Positions 9,375 through 18,322 of a stretch of 31,940 nucleotides of DNA are shown piece after piece. How positions within the stretch are numbered: position 1 is the stretch's first letter; each line of letters starts with the position of its first letter. A program made the translations under genes and the position numbers. This stretch comes from Phytophthora quininea (Eukaryota; Oomycota; Peronosporomycetes; Peronosporales; Peronosporaceae). The stretch is taken from NCBI GenBank assembly GCA_011947345.1, contig JAAVTG010000088.1:1-31940 (forward strand), written 5' to 3'. The notes under the pieces are model-generated. The model worked only from the letters and a program-made list of their open reading frames with translations. It was not told the DNA's origin and made no database searches.

Positions 9375-10247
9375 TTACTTAGACTTTGACGTTGTGTGCG
9401 CTTTCTTCTGTCGACCGCAGCGTTCTGAGCTCCCATCTTTCAGGACGTAGGCAGGCAGGTAATATCCTTCTTTGCCGTCTTCGCCGCTACGCCACAGCTC
9501 TGGGTTCTGCACAGTATCAAAGATATTCCCCAGCGATGTATAGCCATGGTCGTACAGCGAGCAGTAGTCTAGTTGGCAGTCACGCAGGAAATTCCAGACG
9601 TCTTCGTAGGTCCACCTCAGGATCGGGTTCACACGAAGGAAAGGAGGCCAGCCGGGACTGCTCGGCGAGAAGTGCTCCATGTCTTCCGTATACGGATCTC
9701 CACCTCTCACACCCATGTATACACCCTTAATCTTGAGTTTCTCCAGGATGTCCTTCACACCCTCGACAAACGAGCACTTGTACACGTGGCAGCTGAGCGC
9801 GTACTTCTTGGTGCATTCCTCCGTGAAGTTGCGCACCTCTGGGAACTGATCGTACGAGTCAAAGTACATGAACGGCACGCGTTGTAGGTGCTCCTTCACC
9901 TTTTCTTCCAGCTGCTTCTCACCCAGCAGGTCGCTCGGGACGAAGCTGTTGCGTGGCGACGTGATGGTCGTCGTGGGTCCGTCCGCTTCTTGCTGGATAT
10001 GGAGCTGCGCTAGGTGCGCCTCCTGCAGCACGCGCTTGGCTACAACAATCCGCAGTAAATGCAGCACCACAGTGGAGTCTTTTCCTCCGTTGAAGCTGAA
10101 GCAGACGCCCTCCAACCCGAAGATGTCGATGGCGCTGTGCATCACGTCCAGAGCCTTCTGCAGTCTAGCTTGCGTGGCCGCATCAGCGCCGGCAAAGAAG
10201 ATATCAAAGCGTTGCAATGTGGAGCGGATACTGCTGTCTGTTGTCAT
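9375..10247 (-). CDS. FAD synthase (FMN adenylyltransferase), PAPS-reductase fold
   Basis: A 290-residue intronless protein of the eukaryotic FAD1/FLAD1 type, which adenylates FMN to FAD. The ATP-pyrophosphatase P-loop is SFNGGKDSTVVLHLL at about residues 50-64. Further conserved blocks are GVRGGDPYTEDMEHFSPSSP, the catalytic-domain segment GWPPFLRVNPILRWTYEDVW and YCSLYDHGYTSLG. The length fits the yeast FAD1 form; there is no N-terminal molybdopterin-binding-like domain such as human FLAD1 carries. An insertion between the P-loop and the second half (EADGPTTTITSPRNSF) looks lineage-specific. There is no obvious mitochondrial presequence, so a cytosolic location is likely. FAD made here would serve flavoproteins such as the ETF encoded at 15830-16585, though this is a pathway link, not evidence of co-regulation. 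Confidence 0.93.
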   Translation of the reverse strand: MTTDSSIRSTLQRFDIFFAGADAATQARLQKALDVMHSAIDIFGLEGVCFSFNGGKDSTVVLHLLRIVVAKRVLQEAHLAQLHIQQEADGPTTTITSPRNSFVPSDLLGEKQLEEKVKEHLQRVPFMYFDSYDQFPEVRNFTEECTKKYALSCHVYKCSFVEGVKDILEKLKIKGVYMGVRGGDPYTEDMEHFSPSSPGWPPFLRVNPILRWTYEDVWNFLRDCQLDYCSLYDHGYTSLGNIFDTVQNPELWRSGEDGKEGYYLPAYVLKDGSSERCGRQKKAHTTSKSK

Positions 10248-10553
10248 ATTTTACCAGCTTGAAGGACGCCTGAGTCGTCACAAACACCGTCAGAAGTCCA
10301 AGTTGTCAACGGTCTGGAAGCAGCTTCGTTTGAAGTCGCTTCTGACGGAGTCTAGACGGAGATTTCGCACCAGAAACTTGTCAACGTAATGGAGGTAGTT
10401 GCAGCGCTGAGAACGCAGGCTGGGAGATGTCAAGTGAAGCCGAGGGTCGTCGATAACCGCTCGAGTCCCGTGCTTGTTGTGAAGTGGTCCGTCAACAGCA
10501 TGGAAGTGACGATCGAGGCGCTAATTGGCTGAAATACAAATTATGGATAATTA
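10248..10553. other. gap with no recognised gene
   Basis: About 300 bp between the FAD synthase start and the weak hypothetical gene. No domain-bearing frame, no clear repeat. It should contain the FAD synthase promoter. Confidence 0.4.
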
Positions 10554-11055
10554 CTAAAGAGCATTACACATCTGCGACGTGTGACAGAGATCACTGCGAT
10601 GCGAGTCGAATCGGCAAGTCTTGATCATTTGCGTTGCGCTGCTGGGCTTCAGGGCGTCGATGCCGCTGGTTACGAGCTTGATTCGATGCAGCAGGTTGGA
10701 AGTTGAACACAATATAACCTTGACGCACTGGCGCTCGCTTATTTCGGTATTGGTTCTTATGCCAAGGCTTCTTCTTTGCTCGGTGGTGAAGACGTTCTCG
10801 CTGCGGATGGAAGCGACATCAATAGTCTCGCAGTGTCGCTCATGATTTTGGTCTTGTTGAGGCAGTGCAGACGTTTTTTTCTTCCAAGTCGTTGACGTTG
10901 TCGAATGCAGCAGGCGACGGTCGATCCTTTGCGGCGGCTGCGCTTTCAGCAGCTTGTGCAAGGGTGGTGACGACACGAGCGCCTGCTTTCGTTCTCTCGT
11001 TGGTGCCGCTGTCCGCCATCGAGCTGGTCGACTTCACGTCTTCTTCACTGGTCAT
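10554..11055 (-). CDS. hypothetical hydrophilic protein, frame uncertain
   Basis: A minus-strand frame from 11055 starts MTSEEDVKSTSSMADSGTNE and is Ala/Thr/Lys-rich, as real disordered proteins often are, but stops at 10840. A second frame overlaps from 10976 and runs to 10554. A third frame in the same stretch reads KKPWHKNQYRNKRAPVRQGY followed by an Asn/Gln/Arg-rich segment that also looks protein-like. Frame switches occur near the seven-A run (10873-10879 on the plus strand as T) and near 10770. I recognise no family. It may be a small disordered protein with indels, a decaying gene or a chance pattern. The boundaries given are the outer limits of the open frames. Confidence 0.3.
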
Positions 11056-11157
11056 AGCACGTCGGCTGCGTGTTCTTTTGAGTGTTGTTGTGTCTGAGTT
11101 TGATACAACACCGAGAGCTCAATTCCGTTAATGCATCACCGCCAAATGTTCACAACC

Positions 11158-12300
11158 TTACTGGTGCGAAGTTGACTGCAGCATCTTCTCGACCCAGCCA
11201 TGTCTTGTCGAAAGCGCCTTCTTGGATACATCCGCGTCAGGAGCGTGGGCAGCAAAGTTGTGCCAGCCTCCTGGCCAAACGTGAAGTTCTGCTTGGACGC
11301 CTCCTTCCCAAAGCTTGCTCGCAAACGCAACCACTTCGTCACGACAGACTTCAGCCGATCCGACCTCGAGATACGTCGGTGGGAGCCCGGACAGGTCTGT
11401 CGCTCGTCCTGGAGCTTCAAAGTCCTCAACATTTTGAGTCCCACTGCGATCGCCAAGCACACAGCCCCACGCGAATCGGCTGCTGCGACAGCTCCATTGT
11501 CCGCCTTCTTCCTCGAACTGACGAGCACTGACAGTTTGATTACGATCGTCCAGCATCGGCGCCACTAGCAGTTGACCGCAGACTTTTGGGCCTCCACGTT
11601 TCCGTGCGAGAAGCGAAACCCCGGCGCAGACCGCACCACCACCAGAAGTTCCAGCGATCATGAGTCGATCTGGGTCAATAGAGAGCGCCTCCAAGTTCTC
11701 TCCAGCCCACCTCAATGCTGCGTACGAGTCTTCAAACGGTGCTGGTGACGAGTTTTCTGGTGCTAGCCGATATTCGGGAGATATCACGACTGCGTTGCAG
11801 CTGTCGAGGTATGGTGCGATTTGGTTGAGACCTGTGAACCGGTTGCCCATGATCATCCCACCCGGGTGGTAAAACAGAATGGCGGCGTGTTTCTTGGTCG
11901 GATCAAAGGCGGACGGCCGGAGGATCGTCATCAAGATGTCGCCGTTTGGTCCAGTGGTAGTGATGTCCTCGTGAGTACCTCCGCTGCATCGCGCAAGAAT
12001 TGGTTCGGCCGAAATGACTGAAGAAGCCTCTTGCCGCAGTGTCGGGAGATCTTCAATACCCACGTGAAGGGGCATGCCGTTGGCAAATTCTCGATCGATC
12101 ACGGTCTTGAGTTCTGGATCGTATGGGGGTCGGAGAGGCGGCGTCATGACGGTTGCAACGCGATGGAGTCCTGCAGAGATCGGTCGAGTCTTGCGGGTTA
12201 GAAGGTGTCTGGCCAGCATGAAAGAGGGGCGGGGTCTTGCCCGGTTCTTGTGGCGGTCAATCCTCCACTCAACCTTGCTGTCGAAGTGATCTGTCAGCAC
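11158..12300 (-). CDS. alpha/beta-hydrolase, hormone-sensitive-lipase family esterase
   Basis: A 380-residue intronless esterase/lipase of the HSL (bacterial family IV) type, hydrolysing short acyl or carboxyl esters. The oxyanion-hole motif appears as FYHPGGMIMG, with Pro where HGGG is usual. The nucleophile elbow is AGTSGGGAV (Ser in GTSGG). The acid residue region is EVGSAEVCRDEVVAFASKL, using Glu or the following Asp, and the catalytic His is in GGWHNF near residue 355. SPEYRLAPE and LSGLPPTYLEV are further family hallmarks. The first Met is at 12300, but the Met at 12219 opens a basic, Arg/Leu/Thr-rich stretch (MLARHLLTRKTRPISAG) like a mitochondrial presequence, so either start is possible. 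The substrate is unknown. Bacterial- or fungal-like affinity is suspected from motif style only. Confidence 0.88.
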   Translation of the reverse strand: MLTDHFDSKVEWRIDRHKNRARPRPSFMLARHLLTRKTRPISAGLHRVATVMTPPLRPPYDPELKTVIDREFANGMPLHVGIEDLPTLRQEASSVISAEPILARCSGGTHEDITTTGPNGDILMTILRPSAFDPTKKHAAILFYHPGGMIMGNRFTGLNQIAPYLDSCNAVVISPEYRLAPENSSPAPFEDSYAALRWAGENLEALSIDPDRLMIAGTSGGGAVCAGVSLLARKRGGPKVCGQLLVAPMLDDRNQTVSARQFEEEGGQWSCRSSRFAWGCVLGDRSGTQNVEDFEAPGRATDLSGLPPTYLEVGSAEVCRDEVVAFASKLWEGGVQAELHVWPGGWHNFAAHAPDADVSKKALSTRHGWVEKMLQSTSHQ

Positions 12301-12396
12301 CTTTGCATCATTTTATGTGTAAGCAGGATACCAGTACACTTATTGTGCAAGTATTGATTCTAGGCTACATATGTACACTATTAAATATCGATCGAT

Positions 12397-13700
12397 GTGA
12401 GCAGCATATTCGCGTCAGCGTGGCAGGATGCCCTGTACGCGATCGATCACTGGACCGAGATGCAGCTTAATTTGAAGAATGAGCCCAAAGTGTGGGCTGT
12501 TCGAGGCCATTTTGTGTGAGCAGGGACAGCAATGTTTTGCTTTGGGGGACTAACTTCATTGAACGGCACGTCGAACAAGCTCTACAGATTTGATATGGGT
12601 AGCCTAACCTGCTTTGGGGGACTAACTTCATCGAACGGCACGTCGAACAAGCACTACAGATTTGATATGGGTAGCCTAACCTGTCGTACTTGTGCCGCTT
12701 TAATTGGAATTTTACTGACGATGTTGCCTAGCGTCAAATATTTGGGCATTGCAGCCAACGACCGGAAATCCCCTATCAGCTCGGTGCGTCGAATTGAAAA
12801 CGTGATCATTTCTTTTGCTAGATAACACTTTTTTATAACAGATTTGGAGCTGCGATGGTTGTCCGGAACAAAAGCGCTGTGGTATTTGGGGGAGAATATC
12901 TTCTGCCAACGTCTCTGATGATATTCACGTCTATGATTTTGGTAAGTGTTCTCCGAATGGCTCCCTTTGCGAACTCATAACGCTATGATCGTCAAAATGT
13001 AGAGCTTTCTACCTGGTCTTGTACCGAGGTTCTTGAGAGAGATATCCGAAATCTTGTGGTCGTTCTAACGCCATTACTATTCCCTGCAACGACACCGTAC
13101 TCATCTTTGGAGGAGACGGTCGTATGTACGATACGACGGCGGATATTTGGGAGCTGGATTTTGGTATGATGGCTTTCACTAAGTCCAATTTCGTAAGAGC
13201 AATAACCTTATATCTTGTTGCCTAGAATCTAAAATATGGTACAGGATCGATTGCCGCAATCCCCGAAGAGTAGCTTGGGTGTGGGAGTCTACAACAATAA
13301 TTTCATTGTTATGGAGAGCGGTTGCTACAAACAATTACAACTAAAACCCGAGGAAACTAGCACGGATTCTTCTGGTGTCGGTATTGCACCGGAGATCGCA
13401 CTGAAAACGCATTTGCACTCCTAGTTGGCACCGAAGAAATGAGCGACGCGACATTCATCGGTAGGACGGATGTGACTGTATTTTTCTCCATTGTTAACTT
13501 TAATTGCGTTCATTTCTGCTTGTAGTGGGCGGTACCAGGATATTTGCGCACAGAGGCCTGTGCGCATGCTACGACTACTTCCAGGCGATGTTCACGGGTG
13601 GGGTGAGGAATCCTCACCAAGTTGTTCTACGAGGCAATGATGAGACTATAAACGGCGAAATGGCTGCCATGCTACAGAGATCAACTTTGCAATGAAACTG
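12397..13700 (+). pseudogene. decayed kelch-BTB gene, paralogue of the genes at 18323 and 29514
   Basis: The plus strand follows the minus-strand gene at 18323-20493 block by block: ASAWQDALYAIDHWTEMQLN, then FCFGGLTSLNGTSNKLYRF, FGAAMVVRNKSAVVFGG, NDTVLIFGGDGRMYDTTADI, LGVGVYNNNFIVME, and a BTB start GTRIFAHRGLCACYDYFQAM followed by FTGGVR. Damage is extensive. The paralogue's ATG is GTG here (12397). There is an in-frame TGA at 12517-12519, the paralogue's first full kelch repeat and the one after it are skipped, and a 72-bp segment is duplicated in tandem. Frames also shift at the G5 run 12888-12892 and near 13400, and the second half of the BTB and the BACK-like region are missing. Some splice sites remain intact, so the gene was once multi-exon. 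It may still be transcribed. Confidence 0.8.
12539..12682 (+). repeat. 72-bp tandem duplication inside the kelch pseudogene
   Basis: Bases 12539-12610 and 12611-12682 are two adjacent copies with only two differences that I can see (T/C in the TCATTG/TCATCG position and T/A in AAGCTC/AAGCAC). Each copy holds the end of a kelch exon (NGTSNKLYRFDM or NGTSNKHYRFDM) and the GTAGCC that served as splice donor. The unit is a multiple of three. The near-identity suggests a recent event. Confidence 0.9.
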
Positions 13701-13856
13701 GCAATATCTTCACAGTTTGCTTGCCAAGTAAAGATGATGAATCTTCTAGAGAAAGTTTGGAAAGTGAAGTTGCCGTCCCGTCATATTCACTGTACAGTGG
13801 TTTCGCGACATTTTCAAGGTCACAAGCTGATTCGACGGCAACTGTAACGACGCCCA

Positions 13857-15623
13857 TGGCGCTCTTCGTGGCGCTCTGCAGGCTGCTGTCCTTCCTCCTC
13901 TTTGCTGTCGTTGTGTCCGCAGGTCCCGGACGTCCCATAGTGGACGACCCGCTGCGTGTTCCCTGGACGAGGCGTCCGACGCTCTATGGACACTGCCAAG
14001 GGCCCAGATCCTTCAAGACCGCGCCAGATTCCGCGCCCAAGTGCTGGAAGCGGTGCCAGATCTGGTGCCTGCCGACGTCACGTGCGAGAAGGTCAAGCAC
14101 TGCGACAAGAACGGCGTCTGCGCCATCGTGTGCAAACACGGCTCTGTGCAAGTGGCCCCGTGGCTGCAGCGAGCTCTCCAGCTGCAGAGGAAGCTCGCGT
14201 ACCGAAAGAACTTCTGCTCTGCTACGCTGCCAGGCTCGCACAACTCGGCCATTAATCTGGCAGATGGATACGGCGTAGAAGACCACGTTTTCGAAGGCTA
14301 TTTGCACTACTTTTCGTGGTTCAAGAAGGGCATGAAGGTGCATACCAACGACCAGTTGTTCTCCCTGACGGATCAGCTGCAAATGGGGGTACGGTTCATT
14401 GAGCTGGATACGCACTGGTTCGACGGGGATCTGAGGATCGCACACTGCGGGGGTTTCCATTCCAAGCTGCTGGACGGCTTGATCAAGGTGTTCAACGAGA
14501 TCGCCAAGATGATAGGCTCGGACATTGAATGGGACTCGGAGACCATTGGCTGCAAGCCGAGTCTCAGCAGCATCCCGTCCAGTGAACAGAGGTCTCTGAA
14601 GGAAGCCCTGCTGGAGCTGTCGACGTGGTTGCATGCGCCGGAAAATGCTGACGAGTTCTTGTTGGTTTTCTTTGACGATGAAACGAATCTGATGGAATGG
14701 AAGAAAGTGGGCAAGCTGCTGGAGTATCTGAAAGAATACTTTACCGAGGAAGAGATGCTGCGGCCGATCGACTTGGCAGTGAGATTGATTCTATCATTGT
14801 TTTGTTGATTCTAGAGGCTGATGTTTTTTTTTTCTTACAGTATGGTACACACTGGCCAAGTTTCCACGAGTTGCTTGCTGTTGGGAAGCGCGTCCTGTTC
14901 ATGAGTGGCGCCGACTATCTTACAGAAGGTCAGGAGATCTTGTTCGTCAAGGAAACCATTTGCGACTGGCAAGAGCCGTCGCTGCCACTCGAACAGTTTC
15001 CAATGTGCCGATTTAACTCCTCGGAGATCGGCCCTCCCGACGAAAACTACACGATTTTCCGGCCACAGACCAGCGAGATTGAGTATGGCTTTCTGAATGC
15101 GGACGGTCAGATTGGCATCAACAAATATTTGCTGGACGAAAAGTCTTTGCCGGGCATGACCGAGTGCGGAGTGAATTTGGCATCACCAGACAATATCACC
15201 CCGAAGCGCATGGAGTCGACTCTCTGGGCAGTGCCTAAAGGTGAACAACTTGATCCTACGATGTGTGTGGCGCTCATGCGGAACTCAAGAGCTTGGCAAA
15301 GTGTCGATTGCCAGACTACCAACATGGTACCAGCGTGTGTCGACCCCAAAAACTCCCGGCACTGGCAGCTTGGCGTTGACCAGGTCGTTGAAGGAGACGC
15401 TGCTGCTGCTTGCGCGGCCCTACCAACCCCGATGAACTTTTCCGTACCGACGTCGGGTTACGAAAACCAGATCTTGTACAGTGCACTGGTGGAGTCTTCA
15501 TCTGCTTCCATCGCTGGGGTCTGGTTGAACGCGAAAGAATTGGTCGCCCAAGTGTATTCTGCAAAGCAGGAGGTTCCTATGCCAGGCCCAATTCCTATTG
15601 ACATGATCCTCTCGGTGGAGTGA
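13857..15623 (+). CDS. secreted PI-PLC X-domain-like protein, two exons, one frameshift
   Basis: The start at 13857 encodes a signal peptide (MALFVALCRLLSFLLFAVVV, then SAG). After a break near 13955-13964, where one extra base is needed, the frame continues as ALWTLPRAQILQDRARFRAQ to a cysteine-rich segment and a PI-PLC-X-like domain. That domain has LPGSHNSAINLADGYG with the first catalytic-type His, GVRFIELDTHWFDGDLRIAH with the second, and DEFLLVFFDD. An intron at 14779-14840 (62 nt, long T tract before the acceptor) splices in phase to YGTHWPSFHELLAVGKRVLF. The roughly 150-residue C-terminal part, with VPACVDPKNSRHWQLG, is not recognised. Bacterial-type PI-PLC enzymes cleave phosphatidylinositol. 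Whether this protein is active is uncertain because the acidic and basic residues around the His pair cannot be checked by eye. It is probably extracellular, and a role in host or wall lipid contact is speculation. Confidence 0.75.
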
Positions 15624-15829
15624 CTTCATTTATGTGTAAGTTCGTTGGGCAGAACCGGATAACGACGCGAAAATCGCGATGGATGCCGTCAATGGTTAGC
15701 ACATGATAGCTCGTTATCAGCTGCTCGACATTTCATCATTTGTACCGAGAAACGAACGAATTTGTAGCAGGAGTTTGTTACGCATTCAAGAGCTCTTCCA
15801 CATGTGCAGCTTGCAACCTTTTAACAGTT

Positions 15830-16585
15830 CTAGATCACACCTGCCTCGTTCTTGAGCTTGTCCACGAGCTCGTCGACGCTGGCGACCTTGATACCGGCCT
15901 TGCGGGAGGCCGGGTCCTTGACCTCCACGACTTCAATGCGCGGGCTCAGATCCACGCCAAAGCTGTCGGCCGCCAGGGTCTCGATCTTCTTCTTCTTGGC
16001 CTTCATGATGTTAGGCAGCGTGGCGTAGCGCGGCTCGTTGAGACGCAGGTCGGCGGTCACGACGGCCGGCAGCCCCAGCTTGAGGGTCTCGACGCCGGCG
16101 TCCGTCTCGCGGGTGACGCTCACGGCGTCCTTGTCCACGGTCACCTCGGAGGCGAAGGTGCCCTGACTCCAGTCCAGCAGGCCGGCCAGCATGGGGCCGG
16201 TCTGGGCCGCGTCGGCGTCGATGGACTGCTTGCCGCAGATGACGAGCGTCGGGTCCTCCTTGGCGACGACCTCCTTGAGCAGCTTGGCCACCGCCAGCGG
16301 TTGCAGCTCCTGGTCCGTGCGCAGGTCCGTGGTGATGTGGATACCGCGGTCCGCACCCATGGCCAGCGCCGTGCGCAGCGTCTCCTGGCTCTGCTTGGGG
16401 CCGATCGACACGGCCACCACCTCGGTGGCCAGCTTCTTCTCCTTGAGGCGGATGGCCTCCTCCACGGCGATCTCGCAGAAGGGGTTCATGCTCATCTTGA
16501 CGTTCTTCAGGTCCACGCCCTTGGGCTCCACGCGGATCTTGACGGCGTAGTCCACCACGCGCTTCACGGGCACCAGCACCTTCAT
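15830..16585 (-). CDS. ETFB: electron transfer flavoprotein beta subunit
   Basis: A complete 251-residue intronless ETF-beta, the mitochondrial partner of ETF-alpha that carries electrons from acyl-CoA and amino-acid dehydrogenases to ETF-ubiquinone oxidoreductase. It starts [20 protein letters not shown] and shows [30 protein letters not shown], the AMP-binding-region [20 protein letters not shown] and the ETF-beta signature [20 protein letters not shown] followed by [11 protein letters not shown]. That Leu/Lys loop is the dehydrogenase recognition element and is fully conserved. Length matches the human and bacterial proteins. Like other ETF-beta proteins it has no cleavable presequence; import relies on the N-terminal region itself. 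It is GC-rich relative to its flanks, as highly expressed oomycete genes often are. Confidence 0.97.
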   Translation of the reverse strand: MKVLVPVKRVVDYAVKIRVEPKGVDLKNVKMSMNPFCEIAVEEAIRLKEKKLATEVVAVSIGPKQSQETLRTALAMGADRGIHITTDLRTDQELQPLAVAKLLKEVVAKEDPTLVICGKQSIDADAAQTGPMLAGLLDWSQGTFASEVTVDKDAVSVTRETDAGVETLKLGLPAVVTADLRLNEPRYATLPNIMKAKKKKIETLAADSFGVDLSPRIEVVEVKDPASRKAGIKVASVDELVDKLKNEAGVI

Positions 16586-16868
16586 CGTCGGACTCGTTTA
16601 CTTGACACTGGGGGATCGGATCGGGATATGTGGGGTCAGGGGATCAAGGCGCGTGCCGAAATGCGGCTAGATATGATAATTTTGACATAGTTGAGCGGCG
16701 TGATTGGCTGAAATCACACCATTTTCTGCTTGGTGTCGCGATGACGACGACGATCACACCCATCATAAAATAACAAAAGGAAACAATGAGGTCGTATTGA
16801 ACTCACAGGAAGAGAACTATTGGCTCTTAGACGCGGACGCAGCGCTGAGCGCGGTCGATGATATCCAT

Positions 16869-17713
16869 CTACAGCGACGCCTCTGCCTTGTACGTCGTGT
16901 TGGGCATTGGCTGCAAGTCGATGCCGGTGACATTCATCGGAGGCTTGACCGCGTCGGCCTCTTCTTTGGCGCAGCACTTGGTGTCCTTCTGGTCTTCAGG
17001 CTTGTAGTCCTTGCTGTAGGTTGGCTTGGGTGTCGGGTAGTGCGTGTAGTTGGTTGGTGCCGGCGTCGGGTAGTACTTCTCGGTCGGCTTTGGGGTGGGG
17101 TACTTGGATGGCTTGGGTGTCGGGTAGTACTTGCCACCCTCGGTGGGCTTGGGGGTCGGATAGTACTTCTCAGTCGGCGTCGGCGTCGGCGTCGGATAGT
17201 GTTTCTCAGTCGGCTTCGACGTCGGGTACTCCGGCTTTGGGGTGGGGTACTTGGACGGCTTGGCCGTCGGGAAACCCTTCTTGGTAGGCGTAGGCGTCGG
17301 GTAGTCCTTGCCTTCGTGTTTACCGTTGTCGTCGTCGACGCTGCAGGACTCGTCGTGCTCTTGAGCAGTCTCCTCCGGCTTGCATGACTTGTTGAAGCTG
17401 CCGGCCAACTTGAACGCGTTCAACTTGACGCCGGCGAAGGACAAGAAGCAATCGTTGGGTTTCAAGGCGAGGACGTCCTTGATCAGAGAGCGGCAGGCTT
17501 CAGAGGCACACATGGCCTTCACTTGCGGCTCCGTCGGGTATCCCTCGGCGGAGCGATGGAAAAGCCGTCCGAGACGTCTTGACAGGGCCGAAGATGCGGG
17601 TTGGAGTACAACGCCGCGAACTTCATGACCTCGGACGGCGGGCAGACGTCGTCTGCAGCAGCAAAGCCAGCGATGGCGGCCAGAAGGATGACGGAGGTGA
17701 TGCCGAACTTCAT
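16869..17713 (-). CDS. elicitin-family secreted protein with YPTPKPT repeat tail, one frameshift
   Basis: Elicitins are small secreted six-cysteine proteins of oomycetes that bind sterols or lipids; some trigger plant defence. The start at 17713 opens a signal peptide ([20 protein letters not shown]). The elicitin domain follows with [14 protein letters not shown], then, after a one-base break near 17545-17554, [19 protein letters not shown] and NDCFLSF to a closing Cys after FNKS. Beyond it lies a roughly 100-residue Pro/Thr/Lys/Tyr-rich region of imperfect YPTPKPT units, then a short cysteine-containing tail (TKCCAKEE). Such long repeat tails are known in elicitin-like proteins and may anchor or space the domain in the wall. 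No clear GPI signal is seen at the C terminus. The break is probably a missing base, because both halves are conserved. An initiator-like site lies 76-89 bp upstream. Confidence 0.83.
17010..17310 (-). repeat. Pro/Thr-rich tandem repeat in the elicitin gene
   Basis: A run of imperfect units coding YPTPKPT-type heptamers and close variants ([26 protein letters not shown]). The complementary strand appears as GT-rich repeats. Unit number is likely to vary between isolates and to be hard to assemble. Confidence 0.85.
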
Positions 17714-17788
17714 GTTTGGATGGTGGTCCGGGCTTGGAGGCTTGACGGTCTTGTCTTGGTTTGGAACTTGGTCTGCCAACTAGGAAGC

Positions 17789-17802
17789 AAATTGGAAAGT
17801 GA
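17789..17802 (-). promoter_or_regulatory. oomycete initiator upstream of the elicitin gene
   Basis: The minus strand reads TCACTTTCCAATTT, a close match to the oomycete initiator core (TCAYTYY) plus the adjacent flanking element (CAWTTT-like). It is about 76-89 bp upstream of the ATG at 17713. This is the best promoter match in the window. Confidence 0.6.
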
Positions 17803-17805
17803 GAG

Positions 17806-18322
17806 TCTTGGGCCTACCAGCTCCTTGAGAAAGAGCAGCGCCAGGAAGGGACTACAGCCGAAGCAGCTCTCCACTGTGTGAGCTTCCTATCAAGAAACGG
17901 ACGGCCAGACCAAGTCGCTTGTCATCTTGAGGTTGGTTTGAGAGGCACCCACACTGGTCTCTTGGTCTCGCTGGCAGTGAGTATCCGTCGTTAAAGTGCT
18001 GGATCTATTTGCCGCCGGTCCTGAGCCTACCATTTGGTGTGATGAGACCACCGCGATGGCTTCCGCTTGAGTACTTTCTTGACAGAGCTTCTCGAATGCG
18101 GCGCCGTCATGATCGAGCGTTCCTTAGCGAATTTTTGTGCAAGATCCGATTTTACTGGCTAAAGAGCAGACTCGATCTTGAAAAGTCACAATGCATGACA
18201 ACTACAAAGTAAAGTAGCAGGTCGCTGCAGCAATTGATGAGGTTTGCTATCTACGATCAACTTCATCGATTTTTTCGCCGAGTACGTCGGAGGATGGAAT
18301 GCTCATAGGAAAAGAAACTAAG
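17806..18322. other. gap with no recognised gene
   Basis: About 515 bp between the elicitin initiator and the end of the damaged kelch-BTB gene. Small open frames are present but none carries a motif I know. A further 3' exon of the kelch-BTB gene here cannot be excluded. Confidence 0.4.

Noticed and set aside
15740..16690. A 316-codon plus-strand frame
   Set aside because: Antisense to ETF-beta, with Leu/His/Gly repeats produced by the complementary codons.
17010..17310. Possible CRISPR-like array
   Set aside because: Units are adjacent, in frame, without unique spacers, and code for a Pro-rich protein tail in a eukaryote.
16704..17387. A plus-strand frame rich in Arg, Val and Gly repeats
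   Set aside because: It is the reverse of the elicitin YPTPKPT repeat, so the periodicity is explained by the real gene.
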